A DNA stretch of 64,000 bases from Streptomyces massasporeus (GCF_014648995.1 NZ_BMSE01000003.1:248001-312000), one strand, 5' to 3'; counted from the first letter of the stretch, positions 36,062 through 44,748 are shown. Notes: generated by a model not told the origin, from the letters alone. Translations and numbers: made by a program.

Positions 36062-36991
36062 ATGCGTGGCGTGACCGGACGACTGATGCTCCTCGACACC
36101 GCCTCCCTGTACTTCCGCGCCTACTTCGGCGTCCCGGACTCGGTCCGGGCCCCGGACGGCACGCCGGTGAACGCCGTGCGCGGACTGCTCGACTTCATCG
36201 ACCGCCTGGTCAAGGACCACCGGCCGGACCTCCTGGTGGCCTGCATGGACGCCGACTGGCGGCCGCAGTGGCGGGTGGACCTGATCCCCTCCTACAAGGC
36301 GCACCGCGTCGCCGAGGAGCACGCGGTCGGCCCGGACGAGGAGGAGGTGCCCGACACGCTGTCGCCGCAGGTGCCGGTCATCGAGGCGGTGCTGGACGCG
36401 GTGGGCATCGCGCGCGTGGGTGTCGCCGGGTACGAGGCGGACGACGTGATCGGCACGTTCACCGCCAGGGCGAAGGGCCCGGTCGACATCGTCACAGGCG
36501 ACCGCGACCTGTACCAACTGGTCGACGACGCACGCGGGGTGCGCGTGCTGTACCCGCTGAAGGGCGTGGGCACGCTGCAGCACACCGATGAGGCGGTGCT
36601 GCGTGAGAAGTATGGGGTCGACGGCAGCGGGTACGCGGATCTGGCCCTGCTGCGCGGCGACCCGAGCGACGGCCTGCCGGGCGTGCCGGGCATCGGCGAG
36701 AAGACAGCCGCCAAGCTGCTGGCCGAGTTCGGGGACCTGGCCGGGATCATGGCGGCGATCGAGGACCGGGGGTCGAAGTTGACGCCGACCCAGCGCAGGC
36801 GCCTGGACGAGGCGCGTCCCTATCTGGCGGTCGCACCGAAGGTTGTCAAGGTCGCGGACGACGTACCCCTGCCCGACGTTTCCACGGCGCTGCCGCGTAC
36901 CCCGCGCGACCCGGCGGCACTGGAGGCGCTGGCGGCCCGCTGGGGACTGGGCGGATCCCTGGAGCGGCTGATGGCGACGCTCTCGGCGTGA
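36062..36991 (+). CDS. 5'-3' exonuclease domain protein (PolA N-domain-like)
   Basis: 309 residues, corresponding to the free-standing 5' nuclease found in actinobacteria. The PIN/FEN nuclease core is visible: LMLLDTASLYFRAYFGVP, VACMDADWRPQWR, the helical arch SYKAHR, GYEADDVIGTF and IVTGDRDLYQLVD with metal-binding acids. The helix-hairpin-helix motif is GLPGVPGIGEKTAAKLLAEFG. It would remove RNA primers or flaps. No polymerase domain is present. The start is uncertain: ATG 36062 is given, with ATG 36059 and GTG 36071 as alternatives; none has a strong ribosome binding site. Confidence 0.9.
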   Translation: MRGVTGRLMLLDTASLYFRAYFGVPDSVRAPDGTPVNAVRGLLDFIDRLVKDHRPDLLVACMDADWRPQWRVDLIPSYKAHRVAEEHAVGPDEEEVPDTLSPQVPVIEAVLDAVGIARVGVAGYEADDVIGTFTARAKGPVDIVTGDRDLYQLVDDARGVRVLYPLKGVGTLQHTDEAVLREKYGVDGSGYADLALLRGDPSDGLPGVPGIGEKTAAKLLAEFGDLAGIMAAIEDRGSKLTPTQRRRLDEARPYLAVAPKVVKVADDVPLPDVSTALPRTPRDPAALEALAARWGLGGSLERLMATLSA

Positions 36992-37033
36992 TCTCTCACC
37001 ACAAGAGGTGTGAAGTGGGGGCGGGGTGCTAAC

Positions 37034-37052
37034 TTAGGTTACCCTAACTATG
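37034..37052 (+). promoter_or_regulatory. Iron box (DmdR/IdeR-type) upstream of the siderophore-interacting protein
   Basis: TTAGGTTACCCTAACTATG begins with the eight bases of the TTAGGTTAGGCTCACCTAA-type consensus and keeps a CTAAC/GGTTA symmetry; the 3' half is weaker. It lies 19 bases before the start codon of the gene, where a bound repressor would block transcription when iron is plentiful. Confidence 0.75.
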
Positions 37053-37070
37053 TGAGACAGGGAGGTCCTC

Positions 37071-37913
37071 ATGGCAGAGCGACCGGGCCGCCAGCCGCGC
37101 AGGCTCCACACCGCGCAGGTTGTGCGCACCGAGCGGCTGACCCCGCACATGCAGCGCGTGGTGCTCGGCGGCGAGGGCCTCGCCGACTTCACGGCGGGCA
37201 CGTGCACCGACCACTACGTGAAGCTGCTGTTCCCGCCCGCGGGCGTCACCTACCCGGAACCCTTCGACCTGCAGCGCGTCAAGGACGAGCTGCCGCGCGA
37301 GCAGTGGCCGGTGACCCGGACCTACACGGTCCGCCAGTGGGACGCCGAGCACCGCGAGCTGACGCTGGACTTCGTCATCCACGGTGACGAGGGCCTGGCC
37401 GGTCCGTGGGCCGTACGCGTCCGGCCGGGCGAGACCGTGCGCTTCATGGGACCCGGCGGGGCGTACACGCCCGACCCGGACGCCGACTGGCACCTGCTCG
37501 TCGGCGACGAGAGCGCGCTGCCCGCGATCGCCTGCGCCCTGGAGGCGTTGCCGCGCGGGGCCAGGGCGTACGCCTTCGTGGAGGTCTCCGGCTCCGAGGA
37601 GGAGCAGAAGATCGACTCGGACGTGGACGTCACCTGGCTGCACCGCGGCGCGCGGCCCCTGGGTGAGGCGCTGGTCGAGGCCGTCCGGAACCTGGAGTTC
37701 CCCGAGGGCCGGGTGCACGCCTTCGTCCACGGCGAGGCGCACTTCGTCAAGCAGCTGCGCCATCTGCTCCGCGTGGAGCGCCGGGTCGCCCGCGAGGACC
37801 TCTCGATCTCCGGCTACTGGCGCAAGGGCCACAACGAGGACGGCTGGCAGGCCTCCAAGCGCGAGTGGAACGCCCGGATCGAGGCGGAGCAGGAGAGCGT
37901 CTCCGCGGCCTGA
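37071..37913 (+). CDS. Siderophore-interacting protein (FAD-dependent ferric reductase)
   Basis: 280 residues of the SIP/ViuB family, which releases iron from imported siderophores by reduction. The FAD-binding barrel has VVRTERLTPHMQRVVLGGEG and the RTYTVRQWD signature, then FMGPGGAYTPD. The NAD(P)H/SIP C-domain has WHLLVGDESALPAIACALEALP and VHAFVHGEAHFVKQLR, and the family's final ISGYWRKGHNEDGW. ATG 37071 has GGGAGG upstream. It is preceded by an iron box. No siderophore biosynthesis or transport gene is adjacent. Confidence 0.95.
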   Translation: MAERPGRQPRRLHTAQVVRTERLTPHMQRVVLGGEGLADFTAGTCTDHYVKLLFPPAGVTYPEPFDLQRVKDELPREQWPVTRTYTVRQWDAEHRELTLDFVIHGDEGLAGPWAVRVRPGETVRFMGPGGAYTPDPDADWHLLVGDESALPAIACALEALPRGARAYAFVEVSGSEEEQKIDSDVDVTWLHRGARPLGEALVEAVRNLEFPEGRVHAFVHGEAHFVKQLRHLLRVERRVAREDLSISGYWRKGHNEDGWQASKREWNARIEAEQESVSAA

Positions 37914-37942
37914 GCTCGGCCCTCCGGCGCGCGGGCCTCGGC

Positions 37943-38524
37943 TCACTCCCCCCGGATCCGCGCGTGCAGATGCATGTCGTGCCATCCGTCCGGCTGGAGG
38001 ACCGCACTGCGCTTGGTGCCCTCCAGGGCGAAGCCGGTCCGGGAGGCGACGCGGCAGGACGCCTCGTTGCGCACGGCGTGCAGGAGTTCCAGGCGGTGGA
38101 AGCCGAGCTCGTCGAGCGCCCAGCGGGTGAGCGCGGTCGTGGCGCGGGCGGCGACGCCCCGGCCCCGTGCCTGCGGGGCGGTCCAGTACGCCACCTCCGC
38201 CGTTCCGTCGTCGAGCCGTAGCTCGCGCAGCGCGACCCTGCCCAGCAGCTCTCCGGACGCCGCGTCGGCCACGGCCCAGTGCGCCTCCCGCTCCCCCTCC
38301 CACGCCTGGTGCCAGGCCTGGATCCACTCACCGGCCTCCGCCACGGAGTCCGCGGCCCGGGCGTGCCACTGATGCATCACGGGGTCCTGGAAGACCTCGT
38401 ACACCGCGGGCGCGTCCCCGGCCCGCCAGGGGCGCAGCACGAGCCCGCCGTCGGCGGGGAGAGTCGGTTGCGGTCGGTCCGCGAGAGTCCCGGCGGTCAG
38501 GACCGGGCTGATGAGGAACGGCAT
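37943..38524 (-). CDS. GNAT-family N-acetyltransferase (RimJ/RimL type)
   Basis: 193 residues. Residues 25-185 form an acetyltransferase_3-type GNAT domain: LVLRPWRAGDAPAVYEVFQDP, HWAVADAASGELLGRVALREL, the acetyl-CoA-binding AYWTAPQARGRGVAARATTALTRWALDELGFHRLEL, and ASCRVASRTGFALEGTKR. The family acetylates ribosomal protein N-termini or small amines; the substrate here is unknown. ATG 38524 gives the MPFLISPVLTAG N-terminus. It is convergent with the siderophore gene, with 29 bases between. Confidence 0.9.
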   Translation of the reverse strand: MPFLISPVLTAGTLADRPQPTLPADGGLVLRPWRAGDAPAVYEVFQDPVMHQWHARAADSVAEAGEWIQAWHQAWEGEREAHWAVADAASGELLGRVALRELRLDDGTAEVAYWTAPQARGRGVAARATTALTRWALDELGFHRLELLHAVRNEASCRVASRTGFALEGTKRSAVLQPDGWHDMHLHARIRGE

Positions 38525-38563
38525 GCCCGCATCCTGACAAGGGCCGGCCGGGCGGTCCCCGTC

Positions 38564-38730
38564 ATTTTTCCGCCCCGGAACACCGGGGCCTTTCGTCCCC
38601 ACACACCTGGGACCCCCGTCCCCGCCACCTGGTCTTCCGCCCACGCACGCCGAATCTTCCGCCCCCGCACACTGGGGTTGTCCGCCCCCGCGGACCAGGC
38701 TTTTCCGCCCCCGCACTCCCGCCTCGTACG
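38564..38730 (+). repeat. Degenerate tandem repeat, about 22-25 bases per unit
   Basis: About seven imperfect copies of a unit close to TTTCCGCCCCCGCACACTGG fill the space between the acetyltransferase and pseudouridine synthase genes. Examples start near 38564, 38589, 38633, 38655, 38677 and 38700. No open frame explains it. Confidence 0.65.
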
Positions 38731-38740
38731 CTGGGCCGCG

Positions 38741-39733
38741 ATGAGACGCAAGACCCGCATCCCGCCCTCTCCCCTGCCGCAGCGCCACGGGGTGGATCCG
38801 GTGCGCGTGCGGCTGCCCGCCGCGGGGGCGTGGGGCACGGTGCGCGCGCACCTGGTGGAGCGGCTCTCGGGGGCGGGTGCGGGAGTCGTCGACGGCATGT
38901 TCGACGCGGGCCTGATCGTCGGGGCGGACGGACGGCCCGTGGCGGCCGACGCGCCCTTCGTGCCGGGGATGTTCGTGTGGTTCCACCGGGACCTGCCCGA
39001 CGAGGTGCCGGTGCCCTTCCCGGTGCAGGTCGTGCACCGGGACGAGCACATCGTCGTCGCCGACAAGCCGCACTTCCTCGCCACCACCCCGCGCGGCGGC
39101 CACGTCGCCGAGACCGCGCTGGCCCGGCTCCGCCGCGAGCTGGACCTCCCCGAGCTCACCGCGGCGCACCGGCTGGACCGCCTCACCGCGGGACTCGTGC
39201 TGTTCACGGTGCGCCCGGAGGAGCGTGGGGCGTACCAGTCGCTGTTCCGCGACCGCCGGATCCGCAAGGATTACGAGGCCGTCGCCCCGTACGACCCCGC
39301 TCTCGCCCTGCCCCGGACCGTCCGCAGCCGGATCGTGAAGGAGCGCGGGGTGCTCACCGCCCGGGAGGTTCCGGGCGAGCCCAACGCCGTGAGCCGTGTC
39401 GAGCTGGTCGAGCACCGCGAACACCCCGGCGGGCCCCGCGGACTCGCCCGGTACCGGCTCACGCCCGCCACCGGGCAGACGCACCAGCTGCGCGTGCACC
39501 TGAGCGCGCTGGGCGTGCCGATCCTCGGCGACCCGCTCTACCCGGAGGTGACCGCGCCCGTGCCGGCCGGCGACTTCCGCCGTCCGCTCCAACTGCTGGC
39601 GCGGTCCGTGGAGTTCACCGACCCGGTTACGGGCGCGGAGCACCGGTTCCGCAGCGGCCGGGTGCTCGCGGCCTGGGCGTCGTACGACCGGTGGGCCGCC
39701 GGCGGGTGCGACGGCCCGTCAGTCGGTCAGTAG
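38741..39733 (+). CDS. RluA-family pseudouridine synthase
   Basis: 330 residues. The catalytic aspartate is Asp146 in AAHRLDRLTAGLVLF, the conserved RluA motif II. Other signatures are VVADKPHFLATTPRGGHV, YRLTPATGQTHQLRVHLSALGVPILGDPLYPE and a C-terminal FRSGRVL. The N-terminal part (WGTVRAHLVERLSG) may be an S4-like RNA-binding domain of low similarity. It turns a specific uridine of rRNA or tRNA into pseudouridine; the target site is unknown. ATG 38741 is just after the tandem repeat. Its stop overlaps the P450 stop on the other strand by seven bases. Confidence 0.9.
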   Translation: MRRKTRIPPSPLPQRHGVDPVRVRLPAAGAWGTVRAHLVERLSGAGAGVVDGMFDAGLIVGADGRPVAADAPFVPGMFVWFHRDLPDEVPVPFPVQVVHRDEHIVVADKPHFLATTPRGGHVAETALARLRRELDLPELTAAHRLDRLTAGLVLFTVRPEERGAYQSLFRDRRIRKDYEAVAPYDPALALPRTVRSRIVKERGVLTAREVPGEPNAVSRVELVEHREHPGGPRGLARYRLTPATGQTHQLRVHLSALGVPILGDPLYPEVTAPVPAGDFRRPLQLLARSVEFTDPVTGAEHRFRSGRVLAAWASYDRWAAGGCDGPSVGQ

Positions 39734-41271
39734 CCGCGCCACCAGCTCAGGAACCGCTGCCAGACACCCTTGCGGCGAACCGGTTCCGCGACGGCGGGCT
39801 GCCCCGGCACCGGCATCGGCTGGGGCTGCACCGGGTCCGGCTGCGGCTGTGCGGCGACCGGCTGGGGCTGCGGCTGTGCGGCGACCGGCTGGGGCTGCGC
39901 CGCGGCCGGTGCGGCCTGCGGCTGCGCGATGCCGATCTGCCAGTCCGAGCGCTGGGCTGCGACCGGCTTGTGGCTGGGCACCTCCTGCACGTCCTGCGGC
40001 GGCTTGGGCGCGAACTGCACCGGCAGTTCCACCAGGTGCCGGGAGGCGATGGACGCCGTCCAGCGCAACTCCTCCTCGTCGCAGTCGAGTTCCACGTCCG
40101 GCAGCCGCATCAGCAGCGCGTCGACGCCCACGTCGGCGATGGAGCGGCCGATGTCCTGCCCGGGGCACTCGTGCGGTCCGCCGCCGAAGGCGAGGTGGGA
40201 GCGGTTGCCCTGCATGCTGGCTTTCAGGTCCGGCCGTACCCGCGGGTCGACGTTGGCCGGGAGCGGCGCGAAGAGCAGCCCGTCGCCCCGGCGGATGCGC
40301 TGCCCGCCCAGCTCGGTCTCCTGCTTGGCGAAGTAGGCGAACACCGTGCTGAACGGCGGTTCGTTCCACAGCGACTGCTCCACCGCCTCCGGCACCGTCA
40401 TCTGGCCGCCGTTGAGCTGGGCCCGGAAGCGCGGGTCGATCAGCACCGTGAGCAGCACGTTGGACAGCAGGTTGGTGGTGGCCTCGTAGGCGGCGAAGAG
40501 CACCAGGCGCAGGTGCTCCCGCACCTCGTCGTCGCTCAGCCGGGCCGGGTGCGTGATCAGGTAGCTGGCGAGGTCCTCCTCCGGCTGCGCGCGGCGGATG
40601 GCGGTGAGCCGGCTCAGGGCCTCCATGACGTAGGAGTGGCTGGCGAGCGAGGTGTCGGTGCCCTTGAGCGCGTCGCGGGCGGCCTCGACGAGCCGGTCGT
40701 TGTACTCGTCGGGCATGCCGAGGATCTCGCACATCACCGCCATCGGCAGGTGCTCGGTGAACTGGCTGACGAGGTCCGCCTCGCCCGCCTCGCAGAACCG
40801 GTTGACGATCACCTGCGTACTGCGGTTGATGTAGCGGCGCAGGCTGCGGAAGTCGATCGTGGAGATGGCGCCCATGACCGCGCCGCGCAGCCGCTTGTGC
40901 TCGTCGCCCTCGGCGTGCGAGGCGATGGGCTGCCAGGCGATGTGCGGCATCAGCGGGTGGTCGGGCTTGACGAGGCCCTCCCTGAGCGGGGTCCAGATCC
41001 GGCTGTCCCGGCAGTACTGCGAGGGCGAGCGCACCATGTGCAGGTTCTCGGCGTGGCCGAGGACGATCCACATCGGCACGTCGTCGTGGAGCAGCACGGG
41101 CGCCACGGGACCGTGCTGCTCCCGCAGTTGCTCGTACAGCGCTCCGAGGTCCTCCGCCTCGTGCAGCCGGTGCAGTCCCCCGGGCCCGAGGCCGTGCGCG
41201 GGGCAGCCGGGGGGCGGGCCGGGCCGGAGGTCGTCGTCCGTGCTGGTCGGGGCGTGGGATTCAGGCGTCAC
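39727..41271 (-). CDS. cvnE: Conservon cytochrome P450 of CYP157 type, lacking ExxR
   Basis: 514 residues. The heme ligand is Cys369 in AFGGGPHECPGQ, and the I-helix reads LFAAYEATTNLLSN. The K-helix that should hold ExxR reads EQSLW (residues 298-302), so both the Glu and Arg positions of the motif are altered. I recall the same EQSLW being reported for CYP157 enzymes of Streptomyces, where only the cysteine remains invariant. The last 80 residues form a Gln/Pro-rich tail (AQPQPVAAQPQPQPV) ending in a basic-aromatic VWQRFLSWWRGY. It lies downstream of the CvnA-D genes on the same strand, as in other conservons, and may act as their effector. Catalytic ability is not assured. Confidence 0.92.
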   Translation of the reverse strand: MTPESHAPTSTDDDLRPGPPPGCPAHGLGPGGLHRLHEAEDLGALYEQLREQHGPVAPVLLHDDVPMWIVLGHAENLHMVRSPSQYCRDSRIWTPLREGLVKPDHPLMPHIAWQPIASHAEGDEHKRLRGAVMGAISTIDFRSLRRYINRSTQVIVNRFCEAGEADLVSQFTEHLPMAVMCEILGMPDEYNDRLVEAARDALKGTDTSLASHSYVMEALSRLTAIRRAQPEEDLASYLITHPARLSDDEVREHLRLVLFAAYEATTNLLSNVLLTVLIDPRFRAQLNGGQMTVPEAVEQSLWNEPPFSTVFAYFAKQETELGGQRIRRGDGLLFAPLPANVDPRVRPDLKASMQGNRSHLAFGGGPHECPGQDIGRSIADVGVDALLMRLPDVELDCDEEELRWTASIASRHLVELPVQFAPKPPQDVQEVPSHKPVAAQRSDWQIGIAQPQAAPAAAQPQPVAAQPQPQPVAAQPQPDPVQPQPMPVPGQPAVAEPVRRKGVWQRFLSWWRGY

Positions 41272-41332
41272 AGTGATCGCTCCGAAGCTTTCCAGGTGTC
41301 ATGGGGGGAAGGGCGGGGTGGACGGACACGGA

Positions 41333-41953
41333 TCAGGTGAGCGAGCCCGTCATGGCGAGCGAGTGCAGGAAGCGCATGAGCGTCATCAGGACGTCGCGGC
41401 TGGAGGCGCGCCGCCTCGCGTCGCACTCGATGATCGGGATGTCCGGCGTGAGGTCGAGGGCCGTGCGCAGCTCCTCGATGGCGTAACGGGGGGCGTCCGG
41501 GAAAGAGTTGATGGCGACCACGAACGGCACGCCGCGCTCCTCCAGGCGCCCCATGACATCGAAGCTGACCTCCAGCCGCCGGGTGTCGACCAGTACCACC
41601 GCGCCGAGCGCGCCCTCGAACAGGCCGTTCCACAGGAACCAGAAGCGCTGCTGGCCGGGCGTGCCGAAGAGGTACAGCACCAGCTGTTCGGTGATGCTGA
41701 TCCGGCCGAAGTCCATGGCCACGGTGGTGGCCGTCTTGGACGCGGAGCCGAAGTTGTCGTCGACACCGATGCCGGCCTGCGTCATGGTCTCCTCGGTGGT
41801 CAGCGGTGTGATCTCGCTGACCGAGCCGACCATGGTCGTCTTGCCGACGCCGAAGCCACCCACGATCACGATCTTGGCCGCGGCCTGTGCCGTGTGGGGC
41901 AGCTGGTCCTCGGCCCGGGGGCCCGGGATGGTGTCAGAGCCGTTGAAGTCCAT
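41333..41953 (-). CDS. cvnD: Conservon GTPase CvnD-like
   Basis: 206 residues, a Ras-like small GTPase of the prokaryotic CvnD/MglA-related group. The P-loop is GGFGVGKTTMVGSVSE. The G3 region is LYLFGTPGQQRFWFLWNGLFEGA, where an eukaryotic enzyme would have DxxGQ. The base-binding region is FVVAINSFPDAP in place of the usual NKxD. The N-terminus overlaps the end of CvnC by 20 bases. In S. coelicolor conservon 9 (rarA-E) these proteins form a membrane complex that affects aerial growth and antibiotic formation. Confidence 0.92.
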   Translation of the reverse strand: MDFNGSDTIPGPRAEDQLPHTAQAAAKIVIVGGFGVGKTTMVGSVSEITPLTTEETMTQAGIGVDDNFGSASKTATTVAMDFGRISITEQLVLYLFGTPGQQRFWFLWNGLFEGALGAVVLVDTRRLEVSFDVMGRLEERGVPFVVAINSFPDAPRYAIEELRTALDLTPDIPIIECDARRRASSRDVLMTLMRFLHSLAMTGSLT

Positions 41954-42332
41954 TCATCACCGCTTCGAGGAGGGAACGGTCGGAGCGCGCCTTGCGGACG
42001 ATCGGGGCGCGCGCCTGCACCAGTTCCGCCGTCAGCAACTCGGTGAGCAGCACGCCCATCGCGCTGAACGGCAGGTGGAGGTAGGCCGACAGCTCGGCCA
42101 CGGACAGGGGGGCGGCGCAGAGTCGGAGCAGCGCCGCCTGCTCGGGAGAGGCGGACGGCGGCGGGTCCGTGGCGCGCGCCACGATTAACGTCACCAGGTC
42201 GAGCTCGGCCCGTTCACCGTCCGGGCCGGCCACCACGTACATCCGCTCCGGGTTGCCGGGTTTGCCGTCGCCCTCCTGGGGCGTGGCCGGTTCCGGGACG
42301 AGGTCGCGCCTCTGGCGTTGGGGAGGCGTCAT
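41934..42332 (-). CDS. cvnC: Conservon DUF742 protein CvnC-like
   Basis: 132 residues. The DUF742 core reads RMYVVAGPDGERAELDLVTLIVA, then PEQAALLRLCAAPLSVAELSAYLHLPFSAMGVLLTELL, and ends RSLLEAVMNGLQRL. A winged-helix-like fold is predicted. ATG 42332 overlaps the CvnB stop (ATGA). It is part of the CvnA-B-C-D unit; the exact role of CvnC in the complex is not known. Confidence 0.92.
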   Translation of the reverse strand: MTPPQRQRRDLVPEPATPQEGDGKPGNPERMYVVAGPDGERAELDLVTLIVARATDPPPSASPEQAALLRLCAAPLSVAELSAYLHLPFSAMGVLLTELLTAELVQARAPIVRKARSDRSLLEAVMNGLQRL

Positions 42333-42736
42333 ACGATCTGCCCGTTCCGCCGGGGCGGACTGGTGAGGTGGCCGCCGATCCGGACGACCAGGTCGCGCAT
42401 CATCGCGCTCATCCGGCCGGGTTCGCACCGCACGTCGGAGAGCACCGCGAGGAAGGCATTGGCGCCCGCGCCCATGAGGTAGAAGTAGCCGCGGTCGATC
42501 TCGATCATGACGAGCTTCATCTCGCCGTCGCCCACGGTGAGTTCCTGGCAGATGCTGCCCGCGAGGGACTGCAGGCCGGCGCAGGCCGCGGCGACCCGGT
42601 CGGCCGCGTCCGGCTCGCCGCCGTAGCGTGCGATGCGCAGACCGTCGGCCGAGAGCACCACGATCATCTCGATGCCCGGTACGCCGTCGGCGAGCTGCTT
42701 GAGCATCCAGTCGAAGTTGCCTCGCTGCTGGATCAC
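42329..42736 (-). CDS. cvnB: Conservon roadblock/LC7 protein CvnB-like
   Basis: 135 residues with a roadblock/LC7 fold: NFDWMLKQLADGVPGIEMIVVLSADGLRIARYGG, then AAACAGLQSLAGSICQEL and RGYFYLMGAGANAFLAVLSD. These proteins act as regulators of small GTPases in both bacteria and eukaryotes. GTG 42736 overlaps the CvnA stop (GTGA), which shows strong coupling with the kinase-like gene upstream. Confidence 0.93.
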   Translation of the reverse strand: MIQQRGNFDWMLKQLADGVPGIEMIVVLSADGLRIARYGGEPDAADRVAAACAGLQSLAGSICQELTVGDGEMKLVMIEIDRGYFYLMGAGANAFLAVLSDVRCEPGRMSAMMRDLVVRIGGHLTSPPRRNGQIV

Positions 42737-44373
42737 TTGAGGTCCCCCTCGTCGTCGGCCTCGGTGGGGGCCGGGTCGTTGATCAGGTGCAGGTACTTGG
42801 TCGGGTTCCGGATGAAGTCGGTCGGGTGGGTGCCGGGTTCGATGCCCTGCTTGAGCCCCTCCCAGAAGGCTTCGAGACCTTTGCCGGGGGCGTCGGGGGA
42901 CGACATGTCGTGCCATGACTTGGGCTCGGGCTCCGGTGTCGCCCAGGGGTTGAACTCGCCCCGTTCGGCGGCCTCCCGGTCGGCCTTCTCGTTGGCCGCC
43001 TGCTGGGCGAGCCGCTCGGCGAGGGGCATCTTCACCTTGCTGCGGCGCTGCGGCAGGCCGTTCGCGGTCCACTCGGTGACCTCGGGGACGTCGTCGTCCT
43101 CCATGGAGACCGTGGCGGGAATCTTCGGGCTGGTGGGGCGGCGCCTCTTCGGCGCGCGCTTCGGGCCCTCGGGGATACCGACCGTCATGGGGATGCCGGT
43201 GGCGCCGATGCCGTGGGCGAGTCCGACACCGGGCTCGTGGGTGATCATCTCGCTCGGCACGATGAGGATGGCCCGGACGCCGCCGTACGCGGAGGCGCGC
43301 AGCGAGACCTGCATGTTGTACGCCGTGCAGAGGCGGCCCACGACGGCCAGTCCCAGCCGCGGGTGCTCACCGATGTCCTGGAGGTCGACGCCGGCCTTGG
43401 CGGCCTCCAGCATGCCCTCGATCCGGGCGCGGGCCTCCTCGTTGAGGTTGACGCCGCCGTCCTCGATCTCGATGCAGACGCCGGTCTGCACCTCGGTGGC
43501 GGTGACGTGCACCTTGGTCTGCGGCGGCGAGTAGCGCGTGGCGTTGTCGAGGAGCTCGGCGGCGGCGTGGATGACCGGCTCGACGTAGATGCCCTTGACG
43601 CTGACCTTGGCGATGGAGGACAGCTGGATGCGCCGGTACTCCAGGATGCGGGACATGGCGCCGCGCAGGGTGCTGTACAGGGACACCGGCTCGGGCCACT
43701 GCCGCCCGGGGCGGCCGCCGCCGAGGACGGAGACGGAGTCGGCCAGGCGGCCGATCAGGGCGTTGCCGTGGTCGATGCGCAGCAGGTCGTCGAAGACCTC
43801 GGGGTTGCGGCCGTGGTCCTCCTCCATCTCCCGGAGTTCCTCGGCCTGCTGGTGGATGATCGCCTGGACGCGCCGGGCGACACTGACGAAGGAGCGCGCG
43901 GCCGCGTCGCGCATGGTCACTTCGCGGTCGACGATCTTGAGCACGGTCAGCAGCGTCTCGGCCTGCGGGGCGGGCAGGTCGCGGAAGGCGGGGTTGGCGA
44001 GGCCGAGCTTGCGCATCACCTCCCTGGGGGATTCTCCGGTGCGCAGCAGGTCGAGCGCGGCGGGGACGAGCTCCCGGGAGAAGCGGACCAGATCGTTCTC
44101 GTGGGCGCCGATCCGCTGTTCCAGATGCGCGCTGTGCCGGGCGTGCTCCGCACGCTGGTTGCGCAGCGCACGGCCGCGGCGCACCGCCTCGGCCGCCGTC
44201 GCGAGCACCAGCGCGGTGGCGACGCCGCCACACCAGCCGACGGCGCCCCGGGCCGGCTCCGCCACCAGGGCGACGGCGGCTCCGGTCGCCGCGGCCATGA
44301 CTATGGCCGGCAGCAACAGCACGCGCGCGTAGGGGAGTTCACGGCGACTTGGAGGGGATTGAACACTCACCAT
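42733..44373 (-). CDS. cvnA: Conservon sensor kinase-like protein CvnA
   Basis: 546 residues. Two hydrophobic segments near the N-terminus (YARVLLLPAIVMAAATGAAVALVA and AVGWCGGVATALVLATAAEAV) anchor it. A helical linker (about 75-260) is followed by a histidine-kinase-like ATPase domain with the N-box VIHAAAELLDNATRYSPPQTKV, the G1-like EIEDGGVNLN and LGLAVVGRLCTAYNMQVSLRASAYGGV. No clear HisKA phospho-histidine was found, as in other conservon proteins. The C-terminus is a charged, flexible tail of about 130 residues. ATG 44373 follows AAGG and removes an upstream cysteine-rich stretch of the open frame. First gene of the conservon. Confidence 0.92.
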   Translation of the reverse strand: MVSVQSPPSRRELPYARVLLLPAIVMAAATGAAVALVAEPARGAVGWCGGVATALVLATAAEAVRRGRALRNQRAEHARHSAHLEQRIGAHENDLVRFSRELVPAALDLLRTGESPREVMRKLGLANPAFRDLPAPQAETLLTVLKIVDREVTMRDAAARSFVSVARRVQAIIHQQAEELREMEEDHGRNPEVFDDLLRIDHGNALIGRLADSVSVLGGGRPGRQWPEPVSLYSTLRGAMSRILEYRRIQLSSIAKVSVKGIYVEPVIHAAAELLDNATRYSPPQTKVHVTATEVQTGVCIEIEDGGVNLNEEARARIEGMLEAAKAGVDLQDIGEHPRLGLAVVGRLCTAYNMQVSLRASAYGGVRAILIVPSEMITHEPGVGLAHGIGATGIPMTVGIPEGPKRAPKRRRPTSPKIPATVSMEDDDVPEVTEWTANGLPQRRSKVKMPLAERLAQQAANEKADREAAERGEFNPWATPEPEPKSWHDMSSPDAPGKGLEAFWEGLKQGIEPGTHPTDFIRNPTKYLHLINDPAPTEADDEGDLK

Positions 44374-44642
44374 GTGGGCCTTCTGACAGGAGTCGACTGA
44401 GGTTCGGGGGGACTTGCAGGGGGGTATGTCATGAAGCTGTCGGGATCTTCCACACATTGGGGAACAAGCGCACGAATTCATCTCAAGCCGGTGCGCTGCG
44501 GGCGAGCTTAGTCCGACCGGATCATCGCCGTGTCATATTCAGCAACTGCCGGAAACCGGACGCGAAGGGATAGTACGCTCGGTCGTTTACACGCTGCGAC
44601 ATCGTTCGAATGCGCTGCGTGACGACGTACAGGCATACGAAA

Positions 44643-44670
44643 GCCCACTCACCGTGACGGGTGAATGGGC
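44643..44670 (-). terminator. Terminator after the HelY-like helicase
   Basis: GCCCACTCACC pairs with GGGTGAATGGGC with one mismatch, around GTGAC. It lies 80 bases after the helicase stop on the minus strand. The 375-base gap 44374-44748 holds this hairpin and a dispersed repeat; I see no gene there. Confidence 0.65.
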
Positions 44671-44686
44671 CTCGGTACGACGTCCT

Positions 44687-44735
44687 TCTTGGGGGCGCGG
44701 GGAACTGCGCGAGCAACGACCTACGGCCGGCACCC
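44687..44735 (+). repeat. Dispersed GC-rich repeat, copy C
   Basis: Contains CTTGGGGGCGCGGGGAACTG, shared with copies at 5965 and 7108; the second half (CGAGCAACGACC...) has diverged. It sits next to the end of the helicase gene. Confidence 0.75.
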
Positions 44736-44748
44736 GCGCAGCAAACGG

